64,000 nucleotides of DNA from Breviolum minutum Mf 1.05b.01 (GCA_000507305.1 DF239267.1:1-64000), one strand, 5' to 3'; shown: positions 51,831 to 60,800, counted from the first letter of the stretch. Made by a program: numbers and translations. Notes: a model not told the origin generated them from the letters alone.

Positions 51831-52287
51831 GATTTTCGATTCGATGCATCGTTTTTTTCGGTGGTAAAAACATCAATTCGACTCGAATCACGAAAATGAC
51901 GAAAACATTGCTGAAAATTTGTGCATAACACTTTGGGAGGATTCGTTTGCAAACTATCATGACTGCGGGAGGGAAATTTGTCCACAGGGCGGACAGGGCG
52001 ACATGATTTTTCCAGAAGTTATCCTTCCGTCAAGTTGTTTTGATCTGAGTTGAAAGGAGTAAACCAATCAAAGAGCCGCAAAACGCAACATCTTGGAATC
52101 TATAGTAATTATCGCTGGAAACTTGTCTGATCATAAGATGCCAAAGATCCAAACGATGCAAGATTAGTATCATGTTTAAAAGCAACCACATCCCAATTTT
52201 GTGGGGGGTCATATTTATATCAGTCTGGGCCATCATATTTTCACTAGCCTGTGTAAAACCCCGAAAGGGAGGATTCTGCGTGAAAAC

Positions 52288-52436
52288 CGTTGAAGCTCCC
52301 ATGCCTCTAAGGTAATGCGATCAGGACGACGGCGACTAATCTCAGCAGGGCCATTGATCGAGACCTGGGATGCATATCGCAGCAAGCGATGGGGTTTCGA
52401 TTCACCACGTGGTGTGAGGGGGTGGCTTGACACCAC
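52288..52436 (-). CDS. Internal exon, basic, unknown protein
   Basis: A 149-bp exon after AAGGTCCAG. The minus strand reads SSHPLTPRGESKPHRLLRYA and then SQVSINGPAEISRRRPDRIT, LEAWELQ. It ends TTCAACG followed by GTTTTC. The Arg-rich second half and the GC-rich third positions support coding. The acceptor lacks a pyrimidine tract. Confidence 0.65.
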
Positions 52437-52489
52437 CTGGACCTTTTGTTTTTCACCCGTTTTCAGTGATCAAAAGTGACATGAAGCAT

Positions 52490-52532
52490 GACCTGCTTGG
52501 TTGATGGGATCCTTATGTTGGCTTATTAAGAA
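52490..52532. mobile_element. Family E element, fragment
   Basis: TTGATGGGATCCTTATGTTGG and CTTATTAAG only. Confidence 0.45.
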
Positions 52533-52549
52533 CAGAACAAACACATACA

Positions 52550-52654
52550 GTACCCCGAAAATGAAGGAATGTCCCCTGAAAAGGGACCATTTAAACGGAC
52601 GTTTCATCTTCCAAACATCAATTTTCAGGGGATATGTTAGTTTTCAGGGAGGTA
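52550..52654. mobile_element. Family B element B12
   Basis: On the plus strand it starts ACA followed by GTACCCCGAAAATGAAGG and ends TTAGTTTTCAGGGAGG. Inner parts are inverted (CCCCTGAAAA and TTTTCAGGGG). Confidence 0.8.
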
Positions 52655-52921
52655 ATTTTCATAATTCTATGTTCATCAAAGACTCGGTTGTAACAGTACT
52701 GGCTCAAATTACAAGGAGAACTCAATGAGTTCAAGGAGCTGCACATTTCAAAAAGTCAGGCAAAGACAAATTCTGAATGGACTTGCAGGTAGGTTGTTCT
52801 TTTGATGGATACACAAGTGATGTCCTACGGTAATTACTTTCATACTATCATAATCAATAATCACTGGAACAAATCTTTCGTACACCAAATTGGTGTACCT
52901 TTCAGCTGTGGTGTAACTCAC

Positions 52922-53016
52922 TGGATGCAGTAAACATTGAGGCATGTTTCTTGGGTCGAGCACCATGGGTTTGTCGAAGTACCCACTGCGTAGTAGACAG
53001 CACAATCATTCACATT
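52922..53016 (-). CDS. Cysteine-rich internal exon
   Basis: A 95-bp exon after TTTTTGTTGTAGATAG, ending CATCCA followed by GTGAGTT, a consensus donor. The minus strand reads NVNDCAVYYAVGTSTNPW and then CSTQETCLNVYCI. The four cysteines suggest a secreted or surface domain. It joins 53056-53101 in phase. Other frames give less plausible readings. Confidence 0.7.
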
Positions 53017-53055
53017 CTATCTACAACAAAAACCAACCTGTGCTTATCAGCCGAC

Positions 53056-53101
53056 ATCTGGATGCTTGGAAGATTGAAAATGAATCCAATAGTATACCTC
53101 C
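53056..53101 (-). CDS. Short internal exon
   Basis: It starts after TTTCAG of element B13. The minus strand reads EVYYWIHFQSSKHPD and ends CCAGAT followed by GTCGGC. It joins the next exon (52922-53016) at phase zero. Confidence 0.6.
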
Positions 53102-53219
53102 CTGAAACTGACAGCAAAAGCCCCTGAAAATGGATAGTTGGAAGATCATCCTTTCCTTTTGGAGCCATTTCGGCCTATTTTCAGGGGTTGAACGTACTGT
53201 TAAGTTTCAGGGGGTGTAA
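53092..53219 (-). mobile_element. Family B element B13, full length
   Basis: GTATACCTCCCTGAAACTGACAG at the left, GGATAGTTGGAAGATCATCC inside, and GTTAAGTTTCAGGGGGTG at the right. On the minus strand its left repeat supplies the acceptor of 53056-53101. Confidence 0.85.
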
Positions 53220-53380
53220 TAATATCCATAAATTAGAAAGGAGCAAACGTTGCAGGGTGGGAAATTCTCCAAGGTGCCATGGGTGCTGGGAAGTTCAGCT
53301 TCGTCAACAACACCTTCGCAAAATCGAGGGAGGGAGGGATCCCATGAAGCTCGGCTGCCAGTCATAAATGGAGGGACATG

Positions 53381-53473
53381 GGGCCCCTATAAATAGCCTT
53401 ATCAATGGGTAAACTGGGGTTGTAACCTCTGTAAATTCAGTTATAACTCTACTTATAACTCGTAGGGGGCCCA
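53381..53473. mobile_element. Family K element K2
   Basis: GGGGCCCCTATAAATAGCC at the left, GGGGTTGTAACCTC inside, and AACTCGTAGGGGGCCC at the right. Confidence 0.65.
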
Positions 53474-53767
53474 CCTTGGATGGCATCCTCGTTTTATCTT
53501 TGGGACATTGCAAGCGAAAGCAAAAATGGAACAATAACTAGAATCATGGTTTTGGGGGTGATCTTTTCTGTTTCCAAACTTTTGCAGGGCTTTAGTTGGC
53601 TTTCTTTGGGGTGATGTTCCAATGTTTCACCTCGTCAAACATCTGTTCACAAAAATGTGAGATCCCACGAAACCACAGACCACGAGCTGGACCTCCTAAG
53701 AAGGTTAACATTCGTTGCTCGGGATAAAAATCCAAATAGATTCGACACAATGCGACACACCAAAACT
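53474..53767. other. No gene assigned
   Basis: A plus-strand open stretch (53657-53956) reads HETTDHELDLLRRLTFVARD, possibly an exon, with no paired splice sites. Confidence 0.3.
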
Positions 53768-53852
53768 GATAGGATCCATGAGACGATTGTACGTATATTT
53801 ACTTTTGTATATTTACCTACACGAATGATTGATTTTTTATGGGATCAATGTA
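53768..53852. mobile_element. Family H element H6, rearranged
   Basis: GATAGGATCCATGAG, TTTACTTTTGTATATTTACC and TTTTTTATGGGATCAATG. Confidence 0.55.
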
Positions 53853-54242
53853 CAAGCGCCGGAGGTAAATACATCGTTCGTCCCACAAAGCATCCTCCAA
53901 AACCGTTGCAGAATCACTCAGAAAAGCAGTACACAGATCCATCAATGGGTGGCTGATCTTCACTGCCAAATCTTGGGACCACTGCCAATAGTTTCTCTTT
54001 TGAAATCTCTGTTTTGTACATGTAGAATTCCCATGAAATTTTCCCACTAAACATCTTTCATCACGATGGCATCTCTCATCCGCACCTCTTTGGTAGTGGT
54101 GAGACCCCAACGACTGGTCACCGAGAACGTCATCTTGTAGGTGGTGGCCTGATTTTTCGAGGGTTTTGAACCTTCAGAGATTTAGAAGTGACAACTAAGG
54201 ATGAAAGATGTATGTTTGGTAGATGCAATTCCATCATGGCTG
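53853..54242. other. Possible exon, strand unresolved
   Basis: Minus 53850-54000 reads WSQDLAVKISHPLMDLCTAF and then LSDSATVLEDALWDERCI, protein-like. The plus strand is open too. Boundaries were not found. Confidence 0.35.
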
Positions 54243-54390
54243 GTCAACCTACCCCCCCCAACGTACCAATTTCCTCACGAAATATTCGTTGAATTTGCGG
54301 CCTTATTAAGGGAAACCAATGGTTAATAAACCCCGATCATAAGGCTTTATTTCTGGGGGGGGTACCTTAGGGAGGGCGGTAGGTTGATTT
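54243..54390. mobile_element. Family L element L2
   Basis: GGTCAACCTACCCCCC at the left and GGGCGGTAGGTTGATTT at the right, with TTAAGGGAAACCAATGG and AATAAACCCC inside. Confidence 0.75.
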
Positions 54391-54470
54391 TCCCATTAAT
54401 CCATGTGTTAAAAATTCCATGTGCTTCCAACTGCCACCATCTTGAGGTATCTTTATTCAAATTCTTCTCT
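54391..54470 (-). CDS. Exon candidate between elements L2 and D13
   Basis: It starts after CACCAACTAG, the end of element D13. The minus strand reads KNLNKDTSRWWQLEAHGIF and then NTWINGKIN. The left end is unclear because element L2 begins without a clear GT. The Trp-rich reading recalls lectin-like beta-sandwiches, which is only a guess. Confidence 0.55.
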
Positions 54471-54471
54471 A

Positions 54472-54562
54472 GTTGGTGTGAAAAATATGCACAAGTCAAA
54501 TTGGATCGTCCCCCCAAGGATCGGGATGAAAAGAAACAAATATTTGAAACCAGCACCTAACT
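54472..54562 (-). mobile_element. Family D element D13
   Basis: AGTTGGTGTGAAAAATATGC, AGTCAAATTGGATCGTCCCC and AAACCAGCACCTAACTA. Confidence 0.8.
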
Positions 54563-54599
54563 AAGAATGATATATGCTGTTTGTAGACCCCTAATGAAA

Positions 54600-56030
54600 T
54601 TGAGACACAGTTTACAAAGTGCAACCTTCCTTGTAGATTTCAAGTGGTAGAATGAACTTATGCGTTTATGGATAATCCAGCCAGGTTATGACTGCTTTTA
54701 GCAAAGCCATAATCCTTGTGAGACATGATTTCCCAGAAAGGCTCCTTAGCCTGTTTTCAGTGTTTGTCTGTTCGGAATCTTTTCCTCACACAATTCACCC
54801 AAGAGATTTTCCACCCATTTTGGACCAACCAAGACTTTTGACAAAGCAAACGTTAGTTGTTGCTTTGTAGGTAAATGCCCCTTATGTTTGGGAATCAAAA
54901 CAGAACGAATGTATAGCAATATCATCTAAGATACCCGAACTCGCTTAGTCGCACCAACCAAGGTATTTAATTAAGTGGCTTCAACTATCAAACTGGGAAT
55001 GGGAAAACATTTGACCCCATGATCCACCAAGATGAACCAAAAAGGCGATTTGGCAGCTGTTCAGGTGTATGAATATCTGGGCAAAGACCAACATTTGAAG
55101 CTCAAGTGCCATTTTGGATGATTCTGCGGTCGCTTCGCTGAAACACAGCTCATATGAGGTTTTAGGGCTTGCCGTTCCTGACAATTCTTGGTGTCCTACA
55201 GGTATTCCGTATCTATATAAAACAAACCCCATACCAGCATACACCGGTCATCATCTTCACGATTTTGTTGTTGCTATTGTTTCTGCTCTTGTCCGAGAGC
55301 TTCTAGTTCTGCTCCAAGGGATCATCTTTTCCACACTGATATGGATCCTTTTGATGAATTTCAAACATTTTTTCGGATTCCAAAAACCATCACAGCCTTC
55401 CCAGAGGTAGTTCAAGAGCAGAAATTCCCATTTTCATGCCATTTCGGTGGATTCGATGAAAATTACGCACCAGGAGAGTAGAAATTTCCACTCCTCTTAC
55501 ACGGCCTACGGCCTTAAAAACCCACCTGATATCCAACGATCGTTCATCCATGTTCATCCTTCATCCCTGAGCTCTCTGGCTGCTTCCAAATATATACCTC
55601 GGTTGGACCCAACCGAAGTTGTTGACCCTTGATTGATCCGGATGGGGAAACAAAGCACAGATAATATTTGAGTTCACAAACTTGGAAAATTTTGGTGACC
55701 AATGAGGCCAAGAGCCAAACATACAAGACCCAAACGGAGACATATTACATACAAAAAATCCAAAAACAACTGTGCTTTTTTACCAACCGCGTCTGGTTGG
55801 TTTTTGAAATAATCATATTGATCACACATACATCGGCCAAATATCTTGGATGCTCTTGGCACTTCAGTTTCAGTGTGCCGGATGGTTGCTCAAACTGAAT
55901 GATACTATTTGAGGATGGTATTGCTCTGGATACAAATCGGGGGAGACAAAAACCAACGGAGCTGTGGTTTTTCATGTTCATCTAATCTTCTCATTCAGCG
56001 TTTGCGGAATCCCGGGAATATCAGTCTCAC
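54600..56030. other. Few supported features
   Basis: Minus 55860-55990 reads SSNSIIQFEQPSGTLKLKCQ and then EHPRYLADVCVINM, a likely exon whose phase I could not join to 56031-56196. Plus 55114-55410 is open and partly hydrophobic (FVVAIVSALVRELLVLLQGI). There are no elements. Confidence 0.35.
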
Positions 56031-56196
56031 TATCCTCCTTTCAAGGTGAGGAATAGCAGATCTGTTTTTACAGCGGACCAAAAAAGTGCTTTACTTGGGG
56101 GAAATATTGCCCAACTCTTTGAAACTTCAGTGTGGAACCAATCTCCACTCATATTTTTCCCGTCAACGACATGGATAACCTCATTGTCGACCCCAA
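56031..56196 (-). CDS. Internal exon, beta-rich, unknown protein
   Basis: A 166-bp exon after GCCTGCAAG. The minus strand reads GVDNEVIHVVDGKNMSGDW and then FHTEVSKSWAIFPPSKALFW, SAVKTDLLFLTLKGG, ending GGATA followed by GTGAGA. Length and composition are good. The acceptor lacks a strong pyrimidine run. Confidence 0.65.
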
Positions 56197-56405
56197 CTTG
56201 CAGGCGAACAGTCCGCGAACAAAAACCAACCAACGAATCTATAAGGCTGGAATTTCATAGGACCCATATTAGTATACATTGTATACATATATAAATATTT
56301 TACGTCACATATCACGCACCTTTTTCGTCAGAGTTTGAAAACCCATTTGTAATATCGCAGTGTCTTAACATTTGTAACCAACTTATCAAAGACATATTTT
56401 TAAAC

Positions 56406-56521
56406 AATATCTTCTGAGAGGACATCCTGTAGTACCCATTGCATTTTGCTGCCCAGTTGCTTGGCATCTCCAAAGTTGCCATGTTGAACTCCGTTGCAAC
56501 CGACAATGCTTCTCTCACCAA
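56406..56521 (-). CDS. Internal exon, unknown protein (follows 56728-56865)
   Basis: A 116-bp exon after TTTCTTCTGTTGCCAG. The minus strand reads LVREALSVATEFNMATLEMP and then SNWAAKCNGYYRMSSQKI. The donor may be GATATT followed by GTTTAA. It joins the upstream exon at phase zero. Confidence 0.65.
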
Positions 56522-56617
56522 CTGGCAACAGAAGAAATGTGCGAAAGGGTTGGGCAAGAAAAAACAAAACGAAATAGAAAATCCTCTGGTGATGGATGGT
56601 TTCTAGTGATTGAATGG

Positions 56618-56731
56618 TACTGTTGATGGAAGAAATCGTGCACCAGTTGAGGTTGGTAGTTTATCCCATTATTTACAGGGTTTTGTACATCCCAGGTGGT
56701 TGGCCTTGGGATTTCTGAACCATCAACAGTA
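56618..56731 (-). mobile_element. Family A element A10
   Basis: TACTGTTGATGGAAGAAATC at the left and CCATCAACAGTA at the right, with GTAGTTTATCCCATTATTTA inside. On the minus strand it gives the donor (ACT then GTTGATGG) of the exon at 56728-56865. Confidence 0.85.
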
Positions 56732-56865
56732 TGAACATCAAGGGTGGTTACAAACTTGGTATAACAAACTGTTGATTGTGAGTTGGAGTCAAAGAACTTC
56801 CTGAAAGCTACTGGGGATGGGACGTCCCTGGTCCCTCCACCTATCATCACCGTGTAGCTACCTGA
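56728..56865 (-). CDS. Internal exon, unknown protein
   Basis: A 138-bp exon (46 codons) reading SGSYTVMIGGGTRDVPSPVA on the minus strand, then FRKFFDSNSQSTVCYTKF and VTTLDVHT, ending at element A10. The acceptor TTCACAAAG is weak. The start (Ser-Gly-Ser-Tyr-Thr-Val) is like the first strand of a carbohydrate-binding or Ig-like fold, but no family can be named. Confidence 0.7.
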
Positions 56866-56954
56866 CTTTGTGAAGGTTGATCACGGAACCTACCTGAGTG
56901 AATTACCATAAGCTATGGTTCAATGGTCAACCTGGGAAATACACACTTTACAGT

Positions 56955-57055
56955 AGATGGTGGTTGAACCAACCCGTTTGAAAAACATATAGTCAAATTG
57001 GATCATTTCGCCAAGGATCGGGGTGAAAAAAAACATGCTTGAAACCAGCTACAAG
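56955..57055. mobile_element. Family D element D14
   Basis: GATGGTGGTTGAACC, AGTCAAATTGGATCATTTCG, GGATCGGGGTGAAAAA and GAAACCAGCTACAAG. Confidence 0.8.
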
Positions 57056-57126
57056 TAGTACATATGGATACATTACACATCACTATTCATTCCCTCTTCA
57101 TTTCTATGATTTCATTTTCAGGCTCA

Positions 57127-57207
57127 AATTTTCGCTCCACAAGTCAACTGACGGCCCGCCTGCACTTTCTCTGTGTCAATGATCCGGTTGGGGTTATTTG
57201 TCAGGTC
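57127..57207 (-). CDS. Exon, chain I last supported exon
   Basis: It starts after CGTTTTTTTCAG. The minus strand reads DLTNNPNRIIDTEKVQAG and then RQLTCGAKI, followed by TGA at 57124-57126. Joined at phase zero to 57392-57550. It either ends the protein or stops at an earlier donor (for example GTGCAG followed by GCGGGC, a GC type). Confidence 0.75.
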
Positions 57208-57391
57208 CTGAAAAAAACGGTGGATGTCCAAAAACCTTGGGGATTGAGCGTGAAAAAACAACATTCCAAATATGTTACAATGGATAACAAATTGACAAAG
57301 AAGGGTATTCGACATATCTTTTTTCAACATTTCAAGAAAGAGATATCTAACTTTGATACGAAACTAACATTCTATCAAAGTTATTTCAAAC

Positions 57392-57550
57392 TTCCATCGT
57401 CCCAGCACCATCTGAGTCCACGAATTGGTCCTTAGGATTGGGATCCTCCTGGGTGCCATTCTGCAATTCCCATTGATACCTCGACATGCGGAGTCGTGAT
57501 GCACCAAGGTGCCAGGTGGCATACGGAAAAGCATGTTCACATGATACTAT
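57392..57550 (-). CDS. Internal exon, chain I
   Basis: A 159-bp exon (53 codons) with an excellent acceptor, CATCCTGTTTTTACTCAG. The minus strand reads IVSCEHAFPYATWHLGASRL and then RMSRYQWELQNGTQEDPNPK, DQFVDSDGAGTME, ending at ATGGAA followed by GTTTGA. Asp-Ser-Asp-Gly-Ala-Gly is EF-hand-like. Both junctions are at phase zero. Confidence 0.85.
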
Positions 57551-57671
57551 CTGAGTAAAAACAGGATGTTAGCTAGTGGTGATACTGTATGTCGATCGAA
57601 TGTTCTTTTGAAATTAATTGTGATTTGCAAACTTCAATTAGGTGAAATCATGTTTATAAAGTTTGAGGTAC

Positions 57672-57791
57672 AGGACTGGCATCTACATTCGTCATTAATA
57701 GTCCAGAGTCCATAATATCTACTGCATAAATATACATCTGGCAGTCTAACTTTCCATCTTCATCCAAGTCCAATTTGTTCAGCAATCTCTG
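57672..57791 (-). CDS. Internal exon with EF-hand-like loop, chain I
   Basis: A 120-bp exon after CATCCAAG, the end of element J1. The minus strand reads QRLLNKLDLDEDGKLDCQMY and then IYAVDIMDSGLLMTNVDASP. The stretch Asp-Leu-Asp-Glu-Asp-Gly-Lys-Leu-Asp matches the first nine positions of a calcium-binding EF-hand loop, although the twelfth position is not the usual Glu. The donor is AGTCCT followed by GTACCT. Confidence 0.8.
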
Positions 57792-57904
57792 CTTGGATGT
57801 CCCAGGAAGTTAGGATCAATGGTTAGGATCAATGGGTTATAACCTACTTATAAATGGAGCATATCTTGGGGTTATAACCTACTTACTTACTAACCTTTTA
57901 CAAC
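57792..57904 (-). mobile_element. Family J element J1 forming a 113-bp intron
   Basis: GGATGTCCCAGGAAGTTAGG at one end and TTGCTGGGACATCC at the other are inverted. Inside, ATGGGTTATAACCTACTTAT is itself palindromic. On the minus strand AGCAAG is followed by GTTGTA and the element ends CATCCAAG. Confidence 0.85.
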
Positions 57905-57936
57905 CTTGCTGGGACATCCACATGTGCATCTTTTTT
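57905..57936 (-). CDS. 32-bp microexon, chain I
   Basis: Between TTACCCATAATTCAG and AGCAAG followed by GTTGTA. In phase with both neighbours the minus strand reads KRCTCGCPSK after a split codon. The short Cys-rich reading is plausible, but a segment this small could be chance. Confidence 0.5.
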
Positions 57937-58002
57937 CTGAATTATGGGTAAAAATTGGCACCCTTTGATAGAAGGATTCTGGCAATGTGGCAGCATCCTA
58001 AC

Positions 58003-58088
58003 CTTGGATTTTTCTACAGATTGTGATTTTGCTGAGATCTTCTCCAAGACATTCTGCTGCAAAAGTTGTTTTGGATCTGTTCATGCTT
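58003..58088 (-). CDS. Internal exon, chain I
   Basis: An 86-bp exon after CTTTCTGTTGCTAG, ending ATCCAAG followed by GTTAGG. The minus strand reads SMNRSKTTFAAECLGEDL and then SKITICRKIQ. The first base completes an Arg codon with 58478-58564. The phase fits at both ends. Confidence 0.8.
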
Positions 58089-58184
58089 CTAGCAACAGAA
58101 AGTGGACATGCAAAATCATTATGTCACAATTTTGATCATGTTTTTTTGTTTCAGTTGTAATTCCATAGACTTGCAATCGATCAC

Positions 58185-58300
58185 TTACACCCCCCAAAGT
58201 TTAACACAGCCCCTGAAAAATGGCGGTTGGAACACGATCCTTTCCTATCGGTTCCCGGTAACTTTTCAAGGGAAAACTCGCTGTTAAAATCCGGAGGGTA
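58185..58300. mobile_element. Family B' element
   Basis: ACACCCCCCAAAGTTTAACA at the left, GGCGGTTGGAACACGATCC inside, and GCTGTTAAAATCCGGAGGGT at the right. It lies in the intron 58089-58477 together with element E10. Confidence 0.8.
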
Positions 58301-58317
58301 CCCAAACAGTTTTCAAT

Positions 58318-58433
58318 TGAAACCCTGGTTGTTTAGGGTTTTTTCAGGGATGAAATCCTACCCAATTATGTGGGGATTATAATAAACCATTATAAGGATC
58401 CCTATGAAACAACCAGTTTTTTTCACATTTTGG
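58318..58433. mobile_element. Family E element E10, opposite orientation
   Basis: Reads CCTGGTTGTTTAGGG, then CCTACCCAATTATGTGGGGA and CATTATAAGGATCCCTATG, which is the complement of the other family E copies. Confidence 0.8.
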
Positions 58434-58477
58434 GGATAGTTACCTTCCCATCCTTCAATCAAGTCGAGTCGAGTCAC

Positions 58478-58564
58478 CTTGGCAACTTTCCGGTCTGGAA
58501 GGAGTCCACGCCCACCAAGCGCACGTCAGTGCACCTAGGTGTATCAAAGGTGGCAACAGGAAGA
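58478..58564 (-). CDS. Internal exon, chain I first joined exon
   Basis: An 87-bp exon with a textbook acceptor (a long pyrimidine run, TTTTCTATAG) and donor (GCCAAG followed by GTGACT). The minus strand reads LPVATFDTPRCTDVRLVG and then VDSFQTGKLP. No family is recognised. It starts the best-supported exon chain, which continues through 58003-58088, 57905-57936, 57672-57791, 57392-57550 and 57127-57207. Confidence 0.85.
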
Positions 58565-58699
58565 CTATAGAAAAGGGTGAAACAAAAAAAACAGAAAGAC
58601 CCAAACAAAACAAGTGGCTAAGCTAAACAATGGCAAGTTTCAACAACTTTTTCAGTGCGGAGTAATCTTTGAGTCATGTAAAGTTTTTGTCAAAACTCA

Positions 58700-58775
58700 A
58701 GATGTATGACATCCTTTAGATTGTCAAATTGTGTTTTTCGCGCGGCCCCGGAAGCCTCAAAAAGCCATTCAATTC
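58700..58775 (-). CDS. Exon after element J2, frame uncertain
   Basis: It begins after CTTCCTGGGAAG. In the phase set by 58878-58958 the minus strand reads ELNGFLRLPGPREKHN. A second frame reads IEWLFEASGAARKTQFDN and is also attractive. The donor is not clear (a GC site is possible). Confidence 0.5.
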
Positions 58776-58877
58776 CTTCCCAGGAAGTTGGTAAATGGTT
58801 AGGATCAATGGGTTACAACCTACTTATAAATAGCATATATATTGGGGTTATAACCCACTTACTAACCCTTTACTAAC
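58776..58877 (-). mobile_element. Family J element J2 forming a 102-bp intron
   Basis: CTTCCCAGGAAGTTGG at one end and TAACTTCCTGGGA at the other. On the minus strand CAGGAA is followed by GTTAGTAAAG and the element ends CCTGGGAAG. Same design as J1. Confidence 0.8.
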
Positions 58878-58958
58878 TTCCTGGGACATCCAAGTGGGGT
58901 CCCTTTTAATGAGGAACATTCCCTTGATTTGCTGGACAGTTACTTCCCATTGGGAAGC
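58878..58958 (-). CDS. Internal exon, 27 codons
   Basis: After ACTTTTTAG the minus strand reads ASQWEVTVQQIKGMFLIK and then RDPTWMSQE before element J2. Its length is a multiple of three and both ends are at phase zero. Function unknown. Confidence 0.65.
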
Positions 58959-59089
58959 CTAAAAAGTCCCCCCTGAATGAAAATCCGACATGGGGTTTTG
59001 GCAATACAACCAGGCGTGTTTTAAACAAAAACCAGGACCCCTACAAAAACCTATCGGTTTCCTGTTTCCGCATTAAACCCAACCACCTC

Positions 59090-59340
59090 AAAAACGAGTC
59101 AAACACAGCCATATCAATGTTGGATGTTTTCGTTCGGAAACTACCGCAAGGTCTCCAGTGGAATTATCCATGGTCGAAGAAACCGAAGAGTTTTTTCGAC
59201 CAGCCTCTTTATTTGACGTTGGTTCGTTCAAGCCAAGGGACGCATCTAAATTGGTAGATCCTGTCAAGACCTGCCACAAGATCTACAAAATCCACAGGTT
59301 TCACTCAACATTCAGGAACAATTCAAGCAGAATTCATATT
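59090..59340. other. Probable exon, strand unresolved
   Basis: The minus strand reads TNLDASLGLNEPTSNKEAGR and then MDNSTGDLAVVSERKHP after TTGACAG. The plus strand reads VEETEEFFRPASLFDVGSFK and then PRDASKLVDPVKTCHKIY. Both are protein-like. Confidence 0.4.
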
Positions 59341-59635
59341 TGAACTTTGTGTCATTGTCCTGTTCCTATTTTTGCTTCTTGTTGGTAGCTTAAGAACTTG
59401 AGGCACATGTTGAGGGAAATTGCAAAATGATTTCATATGGGTGAATCTTTTTGAAAAGGAGAGATGGGTTGTAATTCCTGTCTTGATCATCTTCTTGAAA
59501 TTGAAAATGAACATCACTTTAGAAACTTCTCACCTTCCAAAAAAGCCATCATTCGAAACCTGGCAAATCATAAATCACTCAATTTTTTCTTGGGGGTCAT
59601 CTACATTAAATTGCCAACAAAAAGAAACCTTTACA

Positions 59636-59755
59636 CTGCGTTAAAACTAGCAGCAAAAGCACCTGCCAGGTTCAGCCTTCCGAAAAGGAAGCGGATCGTC
59701 TACCAGTCCATCAATTTTCAAGTGCGAAAATTGCTGTTAGTTTCAAGGAGGGCAC
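59636..59755. mobile_element. Family B element B14
   Basis: TTAAAACTAGCAGCAAAAGC, CACCTGCCAGGTTC, CATCAATTTTCAAGTGCG and GCTGTTAGTTTCAAGGAGGG. Confidence 0.8.
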
Positions 59756-59756
59756 A

Positions 59757-59819
59757 CAGGGATCATTACATATTACCAACCCAAACAATGGACTATCACA
59801 GGAGAAATCCCTCAAAATT
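59757..59819. mobile_element. Family F element F4, left half
   Basis: CAGGGATCATTACATATTACC and GAAATCCCTCAAAATTATA. It is cut exactly where element G3 starts. Confidence 0.7.
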
Positions 59820-59926
59820 ATACCACCTGGAGAGTGGATGGCGTAACTCCCATGTATTTGTTTATCATAGCCCCTTACTAAGCCACCTTTTTGGTGGTCG
59901 CGCCATCTACTTTCCAGATGGTATAC
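59820..59926. mobile_element. Family G element G3
   Basis: TACCACCTGGAGAGTGGATGG at the left and GCGCCATCTACTTTCCAGATGG at the right, with CCTTACTAAGCCACC inside. Confidence 0.85.
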
Positions 59927-60152
59927 CTAAACATGAAGGTTATTATATGGGTGATACAGTAACCCCAATATATGGCAAATTATCACACACTTTTCTCACA
60001 AAAAAACAGCACCATTCAGCTGGGCTCCCCCTGACAATCACTGGTGGCTCCAAAGGATCGGGAGGCTCCACCTGGCGGCCGATGAAATGGTTCCTAAAGT
60101 GTCAATTCACCATCCCTTAGGGTTTAAAAAAGGCACCCCTTTGAAGGTCCAG

Positions 60153-60197
60153 GTATATATATAATATACATATATACTTATATATATTTGTATATAG
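60153..60197. repeat. TA-rich microsatellite
   Basis: GTATATATATAATATACATA and TATATTTGTATATAG. Confidence 0.85.
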
Positions 60198-60239
60198 CAG
60201 GCACACTGATATAAAAGTTGTTTCTCTTTGACCGTTTCA

Positions 60240-60800
60240 ACCTCGAGAAATGATGAACAATTTGGTTCCGGTTGCAACCCAAAGAACTGGCCAACTCAAG
60301 CAAATCACTGGACCAACTCCGATCGGCAGCCAAGTTGGCTAACAAAGGGAATCAACGGCTGAAACGTTCTGGCGAAAGTGGAGGCTGTCTGTTTGTTTCT
60401 TCAAAAAATGTTGATTTTTTGTATAAAAGGGCATCCAGCGGGATTCCAAACGTCATCTTCATTCTCTAAATATTGTCTTTACTCCCATCTTTCATGTCAT
60501 TAGCCTAGCTTCGCAGAACCAACAACAAGACCTGCCCAAATACAAAACAACAAAGCTACTCCCAACTTTCTTAAAACCGCTGATATTCTGGTTTGGAACC
60601 TTACTGGAATCCCCTCCAAGGCCCACTAGATTGCCACCCCTCATTTCCAGCTAGTTGGCCTGAACTCCGCCTAAGGCTGCTGGAGACCATTCTGGAGGTC
60701 GTGGGATCGTGTAGATGGTGTCGGGCCTGTGACAGCAAAACGGAGATTATGAGCTACCAAAGGTTCAGTCTAAGATCTCACCCTCATACCCCTTGAAGAT
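60240..60800. other. Exon-like stretches, mostly plus strand
   Basis: Plus 60272-60400 reads ELANSSKSLDQLRSAAKLAN and then KGNQRLKRSGESGG. Plus 60640-60796 reads RLRLLETILEVVGSCRWCRA. The minus frames contain stops in the first but are open in the second. If real, these would run against the main gene direction. Confidence 0.35.
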
